Shown one piece after another: positions 1 to 10,131 of a DNA stretch of 64,000 nt. The notes below the pieces were generated by a model that did not search any database, was not told where the DNA came from, and saw nothing but the letters and a program-made list of their open reading frames with translations. Every line of letters begins with the position of its first letter. Position 1 is the stretch's first letter. The position numbers and the translations under genes were made by a program. This DNA comes from Apodemus sylvaticus (lineage: Eukaryota > Chordata > Mammalia > Rodentia > Muridae): positions 98,765,253 through 98,829,252 of the forward strand of contig NC_067474.1 of NCBI RefSeq assembly GCF_947179515.1, in the 5' to 3' direction.

Positions 1-770
1 AATAAAGGCCATATTCCTTTCAATTCCTTAAATAACTCATTGGCTCTCTCAAAGTATATTGTTTAATTTCCACATGTTTTTGTGTTTCCAAGATTCTTCC
101 TCTTACATTTTTCTGGTCTTCTTTCTTTGTGGGTAGACAAAAAAGATGATGTAAATCCCTTTAAATTTGTTCAAATTATTTTTAATGACTAAATCTATGA
201 TCTATCATGGGGAGAATCCTAATCCATCATAGCCTTGAACAGAAGAGAGAGAACATTCTCTCATTTAATGCTATGTTCTATTTATGTTCTCTAGGTGTCT
301 TAAAACCAGAGTGTTATTCAAGTCTTCTGTTATGTTGAGTTTTGCCTAATGTACTTTCAGTTGTTGAAGGTCAAGTATCCAAGTTCTCTATCAATCCTTA
401 CTGGTATTTGTTTCCCTCTTACAACCTGGCAGTATTTGTTTTATGTATACACTTTCTTCAGAAGTGGGTAGATATATAGGTATCATCAGCATATTCTACT
501 GATAAAGTATTTCCTTTATCATTATTTAATGACCTTTTATTTTTCTTTTGGCATACTTTTTACTTGAGACATAGTTTATTTTATGTGGCATAGACATTTT
601 TGCCACCCTTGTTTAACTCTTTGGGCAATCACTTGGATGAAAGGACTTTTCTATCCATTCATTTTAAGCTATCTTGTCAAAAAAAGCTAAAGCCAATTTA
701 TGATAGAAAACATGAATTTTATATTGTTTATCCATGTGAGTACGAGAATTTAGATCTGAGGGTGCCTAGT
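1..770 (-). mobile_element. Ancient L1 (L1M-type) ORF2 fragment
   Basis: The plus strand reads as the reverse complement of old mammalian L1 ORF2. Landmarks in order are cattggctctctcaaag, gtttaatttccacatg, ggtagatatataggtatc, and the tttatcattatttaatgacc block near 515-535, as in L1 ORF2 antisense. The copy is highly diverged and the frame is destroyed, consistent with an insertion predating the rodent radiation. It continues off the left edge. Family assignment is by eye. Confidence 0.6.
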
Positions 771-1285
771 GGCAGGGTCTGTAAGTGACATCCTGGAGCT
801 GATTTTTTGGAGTCTGAATCTATCTCTACTTTTCTGTAACCTAAAGCTATGGGTTCTAACCTGGTACTAATGCATGCTGGGAGTCAGGTTCTCCATCTTA
901 ATTTTAGAGTCAGCAGTGCTTTCTTTCAAAAGAGAGAGAAAGCCCTTATAAATTTTATTGGGATATCAAAGTATTTGTGCTTAAGCTTGTGAAACATTGC
1001 ATTAGACTATGTTGAATTTAAGCATCTATGAAAATATTATTTCCCTCCTTAGGTTTTCTTTCACAGGTATGAGAGTGGCTTTTAATATTCATTAATCCTA
1101 TCGTGTGTACCATTTCCTCAATTTGCCTTAAGCATTCTAATTATTTAATGGCATTGTAAAGCTTTCAGGTTTTGTTGCCAAATTTACCTTCAGTCAGCAG
1201 AGTAACTGACTTATAAGTCAACCTTTACTTTGATCTACTGAAATTCACTTTATGACTACAGTAGATTGTTTTTTTCTAGCATAAG
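771..1285. other. No identified feature
   Basis: AT-rich sequence without a recognisable repeat, coding pattern or RNA gene. It lies between two old L1 fragments and may be further decayed L1. Confidence 0.4.
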
Positions 1286-1425
1286 CATTTAAAATTCTAG
1301 ATATCCCAATATGTGCTGCTTCTGCTCCATTCCAAAAGTTTTGATTTCTTGTTTTATTTTCAAAAACAGTATATTTTCTTATTTATTCTAACCAATGAGT
1401 TATTATGAGCATGGAATTATTATTG
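1286..1425 (-). mobile_element. Second ancient L1 ORF2 fragment
   Basis: The stretch gctgcttctgctccattcc followed by an aaaagttttgatttc motif and an accaatgagttattatg motif is antisense to the L1 ORF2 region that should lie just before the part seen at position 1. Because it lies to the right rather than the left of that part, it is either a separate insertion or a rearranged duplicate. It is short and diverged. Confidence 0.4.
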
Positions 1426-1535
1426 TTAAACATACATACACATTCATGCACACAGTACACTACTGAGCCCATTTAGTGTTTCTCCTATCTATATGTACTT
1501 ATTAGATGTGACCATTTAGGATTAAGTAACTATGA

Positions 1536-2215
1536 ATGGATTCCTCCCAAAGAATACTGATAACTGATAACATACCTCTTGCCATTTCCCTTTCCCTCTT
1601 CCTCTCCCCCCTTTCTCCCTCCCCCCTCCATCCCTCTCTTTCTCTAGCTACTTTTGTCTGTAGCTCTTCATCTAAGGGGGTAGGACTTTGTGAATTCCCC
1701 CTTATCTACATTGGCATATTAACTGGTGACATCCTTATACAGGTCTTGTTGAATTTTGTTGATTGCAGCTTTCTTGCTATGTCTGGAAGACACTATCTAG
1801 CAGCAAGTATCCTAATCCCCTGGGTCCTACAGTTTTTCTAGATCTTCTTCCACAATGTTACCAATGCCTTGGATATTGGAATTGTATTTTATATGTAATC
1901 TGCTGGGCCAGGAACCACACATTCACTTAATTTCCCTTCATGGTTTATGACCTCTTCAACTATAGTAATTGGCTGTTTCTAGTACCAGCTATGAATTCCT
2001 TCCTATTGATCAGACCTTAGATGCAATTAGATAGTTGTTGGTTATACCCAGGACAAAAGTGTCACTATTGTACCACTGAAGATATTTTGTCAGGCTGCTC
2101 ATGGTTGTGATTTGTAGAATTTACATATGGATAGGACTATTGATTTTTTTTCCTGAGATATAAGCCTCTCTCTGAGAACTAGCTCTCATAGTATACTAGT
2201 ATCAGAAGATTTTAT
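1536..2215 (-). mobile_element. Lx-type L1 3' UTR fragment
   Basis: The sequence follows the antisense of a rodent Lx L1 3' UTR: a C/T-rich block at 1590-1650, then motifs like cattggcatattaactggtg, tctggaagacactatc, and a later ggataggactattgatt near 2130 and gagaactagctctcatag near 2176. The same backbone recurs at 54790-56412, which supports repeat status. No ORF2 coding part is retained. The open frame at 1536-1841 (+) is an artefact of this UTR. Confidence 0.65.
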
Positions 2216-2814
2216 GAAAGATGCCATGGGAGAATAGTAGTGTGATTATGATAAATTATATGACTATTAAAATAACCATGGGTGTTCTAATTTCATTCAA
2301 CTTTTTTCTATACCCTGAAGTATATAAAATTAATGACAAGCTAGGATTAGCAAATTAAATTACAAAGGATTTTCTAACTGTCTTCCAGTATCATGATGAG
2401 GGAGAGTGAGTTCTAATTTGAAACATATATAGCACTGGAGTTTAAATAATTGGAACTAATAATGACATCAGTTTGTATATAAACAGTGGATGGCAAGTTT
2501 CAGGTAGGATGCCAAGCATTAGAAGAAAACTGGCAAGACTCATGACTGGGAAATTATAGGCAAGTAAAAATAAAATCTTATATTAATATTCAGTCAACAA
2601 TACTAGAAGTTGTCACAAACACACACATAAAAACAAGGCACTGAGAAAACATAAATTAAAGATTAAGACTGTCATTGGGGAATAATTCCCAGTTCATTGC
2701 TTGATTAAAGACAAATAGGTTATCTAAATAGATCAGTGCTAGGCAAACTGTTCTGAGAAAATCCAGAGGTAGGTGATATTTTCACACCTGTTTCTGTTTG
2801 CCTACTTGCTATAG
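2216..2814. other. No identified feature
   Basis: AT-rich DNA with no clear repeat, splice or coding signal. It ends at the left target-site duplication of the L1 that follows. Confidence 0.4.
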
Positions 2815-2832
2815 ACTTTGTTATTATTCTTT
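2815..2832. repeat. Left target-site duplication of L1
   Basis: ACTTTGTTATTATTCTTT here matches ACTTTGTTACTATTCTTT at 3465-3482 in 17 of 18 positions. The pair brackets the L1 sequence at 2833-3464 exactly. Confidence 0.75.
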
Positions 2833-3464
2833 TTTATTTTTACTTTTATGCAATTTTATTTTTTATTGATTATTTAATTTACATTTCAAATGTCATCCCC
2901 ACCTTCCCAGTTTCCCTTCCTCAAAAACCCTATCCTCTCTCCCCTCCCCTGCTTCTATGAAGGTGCTCCTCCCTTCATCCACTCCTGCCTCGCCATCCTA
3001 GCATTCCCCTAAACTAGGGCAACAAGCTTCCACAAGACCAAGAGCCTCCCCTTCCATTGATGCCAGATAAGGCCATCCTCTTCTACGTATCCAGCTGGAG
3101 CCACGGGTCCCTCAATATGTATTCTTTGGCGGTCTAATCCCTGGGAACTCTTTGGGGTCTGGTTGGTTGATGTTGTTTGTCCTATGGAGTTTCACACCCC
3201 TTCAGCTCCTTCAGTCCTTCCTCTAAATCCTCCATTGGGGCCCCCATGCTCAGTGGCTCTAGCAGAGCCTTTCTGGAGACAGCTATTCCAGGTTCCTATC
3301 AGCAAGCACTTGGTATCTGCACATAGTGTTTGGGTATGGTATCTGCAGATGAGATGGATTTCTAAGAAGGGCAATCTTTGAATGGCCTTTCTTTCAGTCC
3401 CTGCATTTCCCTTAGATAGGATCACATTCCTCCATTGCTGGTGGGACCACAAGCTGGTACAACA
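2833..3464 (-). mobile_element. 5'-inverted, truncated L1 insertion
   Basis: From 2833 to about 3420 the sequence is antisense L1 3' end and 3' UTR (poly-T, atttacatttcaaatgtcat, then ggagccacgggtccctcaat). From about 3422 to 3464 it switches to sense-strand ORF2 (attcctccattgctggtggg). With the flanking 18-bp duplications this is the structure expected from twin-priming reverse transcription: a 3' segment in one orientation joined to an inverted 5' segment. Total insert is about 632 bp. Frames at 3163-3452 are artefacts of it. Confidence 0.8.
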
Positions 3465-3482
3465 ACTTTGTTACTATTCTTT
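3465..3482. repeat. Right target-site duplication of L1
   Basis: Partner of 2815-2832, with one mismatch. It directly abuts the inverted ORF2 piece. Confidence 0.75.
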
Positions 3483-3856
3483 ATCCTTTTAATGCAGCAT
3501 GTTGAAAATTCTCAACTTTCAGATATTATATTGTCTACAATGATATCTTTGGAATTCAGTGAGAATTCTTAATATTTTGCATATTGTTGGCCATGTTCCA
3601 TAGTTGTGTTAGTCATATGGTGGGAAATTCTTCAAGTTTCTTTGTACACACCACCTCATAGAAAAAAGGAAAGAAAGAAGAACTTTCAAAGAAAAAAGAG
3701 AAGGAGAAGGAAAAAATGACCAACTTTTGAAAAGACTCATAGATTAAGAAGAATGATGGGTGAGACAACAGTTATAGCCAGGGCTTCCATCTTACTTGAG
3801 AGCATTTTCATGATCTTTTCTTTCAATATTATTTAGCAGGAATAAGACATACATAC
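3483..3856. other. No identified feature; purine-rich patch
   Basis: No gene or repeat is recognised. A GAAA/GGA-rich purine tract lies at about 3661-3715. Confidence 0.4.
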
Positions 3857-4235
3857 TGTACTGGCTGGTTTTGTGTGTCAACTTGACACAGGCTGGAGTT
3901 ATCATAGAGAAAGGAGCTTCAGTTGGGGAAGTGCCTCCATGAGATCCAGCTGTGGGGCATTTTCTCAGTTGATGATCAAGGGGGAAGTGCCCATTGTGGG
4001 TGGCGCTATACCTGGCCTGGTAGTCTTGGGTTCTGTAAGAGAGCAGGCTGAGCAAGTCAGGAAAGCAAGCCAGTAAGTAACATCCCCCCCCCCCCATGGC
4101 CTCTGCATCAGCTCCTGCTTCCTGACATACTTGAGTTCCAGTCCTGACTTCCTTTGGTGATGAACAGCAATGTAGAAGTGTAAGCTGAATAAACCATTTC
4201 CTCCCCAACTTGCTTCTTGGTCATGATGTTTATGA
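3857..4235 (+). mobile_element. ORR1-type MaLR LTR, 3' truncated
   Basis: Begins TGTACTGGCTGGTTTTGTGT and carries typical ORR1 LTR landmarks: caacttgacacaggctggag, tgtgggtggcgctatacc, and a polyadenylation signal in gctgaataaaccatttcc near 4183-4200. The terminal CA and last about 30 bp are missing after 4235. No internal region is attached, so it is a solo LTR of a non-autonomous ERVL-MaLR. A run of about 11 C at 4083-4095 is a local expansion. The frames at 3792-4208 (-) and 3873-4076 (+) are LTR artefacts. Confidence 0.85.
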
Positions 4236-4941
4236 ATTAGAAGTCTGAATTAGAAGTTATGAAACCAATGTGCTGTTGATAGGAATGTTAACTACATGAG
4301 GGTGGAGTTTGAAAATTAATGGACTGGCATCGTGAGCTTGTGCATGAGTTCCTTAATTTTTGTGACTCCCAGTTTCCTTTGAGAAAGACTACATCAAATG
4401 AACCTAAAGATTATGTAAAATTACACATCACGGGTTTCTAAGTTATATGGAATAAAACTAATTTTATGAGTCTGAATTTTTCAGAGAAAGAAAAGAAATG
4501 GTTTGGAGACAACAGTTGAAAGATAGCAAGGAAAGAGAAAAACAGAAAGAGAGGGAGAAGTTTTAAGGACGTTTCAGGTATCCCCCTAAGAACTATTAAT
4601 TTAAACACTCATCTGCCACTCCTGGGCCAGGCTATATAGCAGGATAGCACATTGTCAACAGAGGTTTGGCCAGATGACCATCTGGAATGGAAGCGAACAA
4701 ATGATAAATGGGGTTATTAGTAAGAACTAGGTCATGGGTAGGCCCTTGGTTGTATTTGTGGTTATTAAGAAATAAGAGTCATCCAGATTGAGTAGAACCA
4801 ATTGAAAAATAAAGGTAATACTGTACATTGTCTCCTTACCACTCATCACCAGTTCCATAGAAAATGTGATCTCTGTCTTCCTTACTGTGTCACTAAGTCT
4901 CCTAGAAAAGTCTTGTAGAGAAGTTCAATTGGATGTGAGGC
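4236..4941. other. No identified feature
   Basis: Single-copy looking DNA with no coding or repeat signature that I recognise. A gagaaagaaaag-type purine run lies near 4484-4560. Confidence 0.4.
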
Positions 4942-5265
4942 TGTTATAGTTTGGAAGGTGATAGCATGGCACCCTGGAGGTGTGTGAGTTAAAGATGTGG
5001 TCCTATGGGTATTGGGTGTGTGATTTTTAACAGGGAATGGTGGGATGCAATCCCACTCCTAACTCCCCCTTTCTCTTCCTGCATGAAGTAAGAAGTTGGC
5101 TCCAACACACATCTTGCTACCATAGCAATAAGCATCTTCATCAGGAGGGCTAAAGCAATGGTCTAATACATCATGGTCTGGAACCTGTATAATTGTGAGC
5201 CAAGATAAACCTTTCCCCCCATAAATTATTTATACTGAATGATTAGTAATAGAAAGCTAAATAAA
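4942..5265 (+). mobile_element. MT-type MaLR LTR
   Basis: Starts TGTTATAGTTTGGAAGGTG. Near the end it contains the characteristic gtgagccaagataaaccttt, which includes the LTR's ATAAA-type polyadenylation region. Length of about 320 bp fits a diverged rodent MT LTR. The exact subfamily is uncertain. Confidence 0.6.
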
Positions 5266-5274
5266 ACGAAGGTT

Positions 5275-5410
5275 CTCCCTTGATGAATGAGGAAACTGAA
5301 CCCCAGAGAGAGGCTAATGCATGGGCTAAAGGTCACATAGAAAGAAAATTACAGGGCTTGGAATAGAATCCAAGTTTTTCTGACTCCAGAATCAATATTC
5401 CCTATTTAGT
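5275..5410 (-). mobile_element. MIR SINE
   Basis: Shows the antisense MIR core: gaggaaactgaaccccagag, then aaggtcacatagaaag, then ttctgactccagaatc. This is an ancient tRNA-derived mammalian SINE, diverged but clear. Confidence 0.75.
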
Positions 5411-6939
5411 TACTCTACAAAAGGACAAAAGAGTAACTAACTAGCCTACACCATGTTACTCTATGTGAATGTATTTAGAGACTAGGATCAGGTCTCATTC
5501 ACAGCAATAATTTACAGAATTACTTGTTCAGATGCTATGCAGATCACTCTAAATATATCATCACATATGCTTTTAAGGCTGTAATTTGTATGTCTACCAT
5601 ACGAATTACATGTTTGAGTTAAGATATGGCACTCAGAGCCCTCCTATATTAAGAAGATGAACACATTATTTAGTTTAGATCAAATATAGCTGTCAAATGA
5701 CTAGAATTATATATCCTAAAAGGCAGGGGAAATGGTGTCCAGCTGACAAAAGTCAACAGACTTTCTGTAAAATGCCAGAATACTTTAGGCTTCTTTGTCC
5801 TGTGATTGAACTTTGCTATTATAATATGAAAATAGGGACAGACAATATGAAACAAGAACAGTGTACTACATTCCAATAAACCTTTATTTATAAACAACAA
5901 AGAAAGAAGTTGTAGTCAAAATTTGGCTCACAGGTAGTACATAGATAAATTCAAATCTAGAAAAATTACACAAATATTAACCCCAGAGGTGTATGTACAA
6001 GAGACTGGGGCATCTTGAGAACTCAATGTAATTGGATGGGGAATCTTTATCTTATAAGACTGCCAGGCCCAGTCCAATCCAGGGAGGTTACTCAACAACA
6101 AATAGAGTCCCCATACCAGGTCAGAGGAAAATGTCTATAAATGCAGCTCAGCGGAGGAACTGTACTGAACTCACAATTTTTCTTAGGCTGTGACAGAGTA
6201 AGAAAACAAAGAATTGTGTGGAAAATAAGATACGGAGAACCTCAAATACCATTTGATCTTATTTCTTCTCTGCAGGATTATGGTGAGGGCACTGGTGCAT
6301 AGATGAAGCAAAAATAAACTTCTCTTTGAGTAGTTATTATCAAGATGTATTACCTTCTTCTCAAAACGGGGGTCCTAGTTGTAGACGCTACATGTGTTAC
6401 TTATATAGACTATACACCTGAAGGATTTGCAAGTGCTAAATAAGGAATATGGTGCTTCTGATCAGCCCATAATAGGTTGGAAGGTGGTGTAGAAGAGGGG
6501 AACATATTGTAATAGCTGCATTAAAGTATACTAAACTCAAAATAATGGGGAAAATATTTCCTTGAAGCTAATAGGAAAAATCAGTTACCAGACTGAAAAA
6601 ACATGAATCTAAGTTGTAGGCCAGCTGCACAGGCTTACATAGAGTGCTCTTGTGCTGAGATTTTCATTATAAAACACAGAGGCATTATTGGGGATAAACG
6701 AGCCAAAATGAGCAAAATACCTGAAATTGCCAACCTGAAATTTCATGCCAAAACCATCCGAATCCCAGGTTAATGTGGAGTGGTTTCCTTAAAGTTCAAA
6801 TGGAATCCAGTTTATTACCAAAGTAGGGTGCTTCGCCAAAGGGATGTTTATAAACTTGGATCTTTCAGGTTTCCTTTCAGATTGGAAACATGAGAAAAGG
6901 AAAAATTCTCCATTGAATGGTGCCCTCTCCCCCACCCCT
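5411..6939. other. No identified feature
   Basis: About 1.5 kb with no recognised gene or repeat. A pyrimidine tract ending tgcag at 6271-6275 followed by AATAAA at 6313-6318 looks like a miniature terminal exon, but such pairs arise often by chance. Confidence 0.4.
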
Positions 6940-7690
6940 TATGTGCTCATTGTATTCTCTTATTCCCTGTGCTAAAAATAACAACAATGATGCTTAGCCA
7001 CAGAGAACAAGGGGCGCTGCAATCCTGCTCAGTCTCTGATGGCCAAATCTGGGAAGCAGTGGAACTGTGTCCACTCAGGCTTGGATCTCTTTGTCTGATT
7101 CATCTGACCAGCTTGGTCACCTCTTTCCAAATTTGTGCACAAAGTAGTGAAGTTTCTGCCTCATGATCTGGTGGTGGTAACATTGGAAGGTTGGAGCCAA
7201 CACCAACTTCTCAGGAAGGGAGAAGGCTGTAACAGGCTAAAAATCTCCCTAGATGGGCCAGCAGGATTCAGGGGTTGGACAGGATAGGCTGTGCACTGTG
7301 CCTTCTTATGATACATTCCAAAACTCTTCATGGTACAGAACTTTGCAGAATGAAGTCATATGATCCAGGTCAATGGAGATCAGTGGGGGGAGAAGCTAAA
7401 TAAGCCTGTGTTTTATGGGATCCCACAGGTGGCAGGGGAGGAGGAAGGCCGCCATAACTCACACTCCTTTGCCTATATCAAACAGTCCCGTCATTCTCTT
7501 CCGCTTTACCCTCCTCCCTTGCCCTTGTCTTCTCTGTTTCTTTCTTTCTCTTACTAATACCAATATCAGCTTAAATCATAACGTATGCTTCTTCCCCTGT
7601 CTGCCTCTCATTCATTCACATTCATGCCCTCCTCATTCCTCCTTGCAGTGCATGTGTGGTGATGATATCTCAATAAAGTTTTGTTAGTGT
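6940..7690. other. Unassigned segment with acceptor-like tract and polyA signal
   Basis: The segment has higher GC than its surroundings. It contains a long pyrimidine-rich stretch (about 7490-7646) ending ccttgcag at 7647, and AATAAA at 7672-7677 with a downstream TG-rich stretch (gttttgttagtgt). This could be an unrecognised solo LTR or the 3' end of a transcript. Frames at 6969-7687 show no recognisable domain. Confidence 0.3.
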
Positions 7691-8344
7691 ATTTCCAAAG
7701 AATCTTCTTTGCTGTGTTATACATTGTGGTTACAATGGTCATAGAGCTTTGCCTTCCCACAGTCATGATTCACTCGGGGCAAAGAAGGTTGAAGGTTGAA
7801 GGTAGATTATTGAGAGCTCACACTGTAGAAGGCACTAAATTGCTGGGTAAAGGGGAGTAAAATGGACTGCATTAAAGCAGAACTCAAGAATGAAGGCTTT
7901 CTCCTGCAATTGCTCTTAATCCCATTTTGGTCTTCATCCTGTTTGAAATTGCATGGATTTCCTTTTTACCTGAAGTGTGTCTGCACATAACATTTTGCAC
8001 ACAGTTTGAAAGTTTAGGTTCCTGGTCCAAACACATGCGTAGCTCCTAGGGTAAAAGTCCCCATGATAGCTGAGTCTACCATGACTTATAAACAGTATCT
8101 TAATAACATCTAATTTTTTTAAACAAATGATATTAAACAAAAATAGCAACTTCATTTTACTGTGGAGATATTTGCCATGTTGCACCTTAACTGACCAAAC
8201 GCCGCAGACCATAGACCAACCTAGCATTAAATGCCTCCTGGCAATGACTTGAAAAGTGCCTAGTAAGGGAAATATACTAGCCAAAAATTTTTGCCCTTTC
8301 TTTCTTTTTATTTATTTATTTTTTATTTATTGAAAAGGGAAGGG
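7691..8344. other. No identified feature
   Basis: No recognised repeat. The 116-codon minus-strand frame at 7934-8284 has no domain, membrane pattern or codon bias that I can see. Confidence 0.4.
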
Positions 8345-9250
8345 AAATAAAAACACTTTATGATAAAATTAAAGATTTACATGAAAAATATTTCAGATAA
8401 ACACATTAAAATTGACAATTTTCATGAAAAATTAAGTAGAGTGGTAGACATGTAAAACATTGCTAAATTAATTGAAATATGGGATAGAAACATTTTATGA
8501 TAGAATTGAAGATTTACGTGGAAAATATTTCTGATAAAATTGTAGTAATGTAGGAAAATATGTTAGAATTGAAAATTATCATGGAAAATCTTATATAGAT
8601 ATAATAGTAGGCATAAAAGTATTATATAATATAAAAGCAGTATATAATATCTATATATTATATAGATATAATGATAGGTATAAAAGTATCCCTAAGTTGA
8701 TTAAAAGTGGAATTATAAACATTTTCTAATAAACTTGAAGATTTACATTGAAAATATTTCTGATAAAATTGTAGAAATGTATAGAAAAACATGTTAAAAT
8801 TAAAGATTATCATGGAAATTATATAGATAAAATGATAGGAATAAAGATAATTCTAAGTTGATTGAAGGTAGAATTATAAATATGTTCAGATAACATTGAA
8901 GATTTACATGGAAAATATTTCTGGTAAAATTCAAGAAATAAATAGTCAAACACATTAAAACTGACTATTTCATGGAAATTTTTACATAAAAAATGGTTGA
9001 TGTAAAAAATCTTTCTAAATTAATTGAAGGTGGAATTAGAAACATTTGTGATTAAAATCAAAGATTTACATTGGAAACATTTCTGATTAGATAGAGGAAG
9101 GATATAGAAAGACATATTAAAATTGAAGATTATCATGAAAAATAATGCATATAAAAGGGTATATATCAAAGAAATTACTAAATTAATTAAAAGGGGAATT
9201 ACAAACATTTTCTGATAAAATTGAAGATATATATGAGAAATATTTCATTA
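8345..9250. repeat. AT-rich tandem array, ~161-bp unit, ~5.3 copies
   Basis: Six diverged units begin with AAACA(C/T)TT-like starts at about 8350, 8488, 8717, 8878, 9040 and 9203. Spacings are 138, 229, 161, 162 and 163 bp, so the basic unit is about 161-163 bp. Each unit shares a gaagatttacatgg-like block, then aaaatatttctgataaaatt, attatcatggaaa and ctaaattaattgaagg. The first unit is shortened and the second carries about 68 extra bp of AT-rich sequence. Base composition is roughly 75-80% A+T by eye. I do not recognise the family. The minus frame at 9020-9208 is inside it and is not a gene. Confidence 0.85.
8590..8690. repeat. Palindrome-rich expansion inside array unit 2
   Basis: The block tatatagatataat is followed by a second near-identical copy about 70 bp later, separated by alternating TA-rich sequence. 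It accounts for the extra length of unit 2. Confidence 0.6.
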
Positions 9251-9399
9251 GTCTATGTCTTTTTATTGGGTGGTTGAGTCCATTGTGTTACAAGAATATT
9301 AGGGAATAGTGATTGTTGCTTCCTGTTATTTTTGATGTTATTTTTATGTTTGTGCGGGTATCTTCTTTTGGGTTTGTTGGAAAAAGATTACTTTCTTGC
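9251..9399. other. No identified feature
   Basis: T-rich spacer between the tandem array and the L1 cluster. Confidence 0.4.
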
Positions 9400-9738
9400 T
9401 TTTTCTTTTTTTTCTTTTTTTTAAATTTATTTTCTATACTCTTTGTTTACATTCCAAATGCTTTCTTCTTTCTCAGTTCCCCCCTGCCCATCAGATTCAT
9501 AAGCCCTCTTCCATCCACCCATTTTCCAATCACCCCCTCCCATTTCCCTGTCCTGGTACTCCTCTACCATGCTGGATCAACTCTTTTCAGAAACAGGGCC
9601 CTCTTTTTCCCTCTTCTTGGGTATCATTTGATATGCTAATTGTGTCTTGAGAATTCAGAGCTTCTGAGCTAATTAATATCCACTTATCAGTGATTGCATT
9701 CCATGTGTATTCTTTTGTGATTGGGTTATCTCACTGAG
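9400..9738 (-). mobile_element. L1 3' end, antisense, cut off abruptly
   Basis: A poly-T/TTTC tract is followed by tttacattccaaatgctt and then the antisense L1 3' end (gctaattaatatccacttat, gcattccatgtgtattctt). Homology stops at about 9738 (ctcactgagat) and switches to L1 5' UTR in the other orientation. The matching piece at 38180-39235 continues much further into ORF2, so this copy is truncated at the junction. Confidence 0.75.
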
Positions 9739-9739
9739 A

Positions 9740-10131
9740 TATGCTGAGTTTAAGATCTCTGGGGGCACAAACCACCAGGGGTCTGCCTGCGCCCAGGACC
9801 TGGGCAGATCAGCAGTTCGTCTGTGTGCCAGCTGGTCATGGGTCCTGTGCCCTACGAGGTGATCAGCATTTGGTGTGACTCCCCACCACCATCTTTGCTC
9901 CATGACAGAGCAGACAGGGAACACCAGGTTCACTGAGACAACCCAAGTATAACATTGCTTGGGGCAAGACACAGCAGGGCTCCAATGGCACACAAGAGGA
10001 GGGCAGCACATCAGCAATCTGTGCCAGGGGAAGCCCAGTCGTCCAGTGTTGCGGAAATAGCCTTACATGCTCATAGGAGGTTGAAGCACCTGCCAGTGAC
10101 AATAAGACCAACTAATACTAGTGAGAACTAG
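9740..10131 (+). mobile_element. L1 5' UTR, sense orientation
   Basis: Comparatively GC-rich and CpG-containing (ctgcgcccaggacctgggca, cagttcgtctgtgtgcc), directly preceding ORF1. This is the position and composition of a rodent L1 internal promoter region. It differs in sequence from the 5' UTR of the opposing L1 at 12942-13310, suggesting a different subfamily. Confidence 0.65.

Noticed and set aside
3792..4208. 138-codon minus frame
   Set aside because: Lies inside the ORR1 LTR and reflects its low stop density.
6262..6318. Acceptor followed by AATAAA on the plus strand
   Set aside because: Only 38 bp from acceptor to signal, with no downstream GT-rich element. Similar pairs are expected several times in 64 kb.
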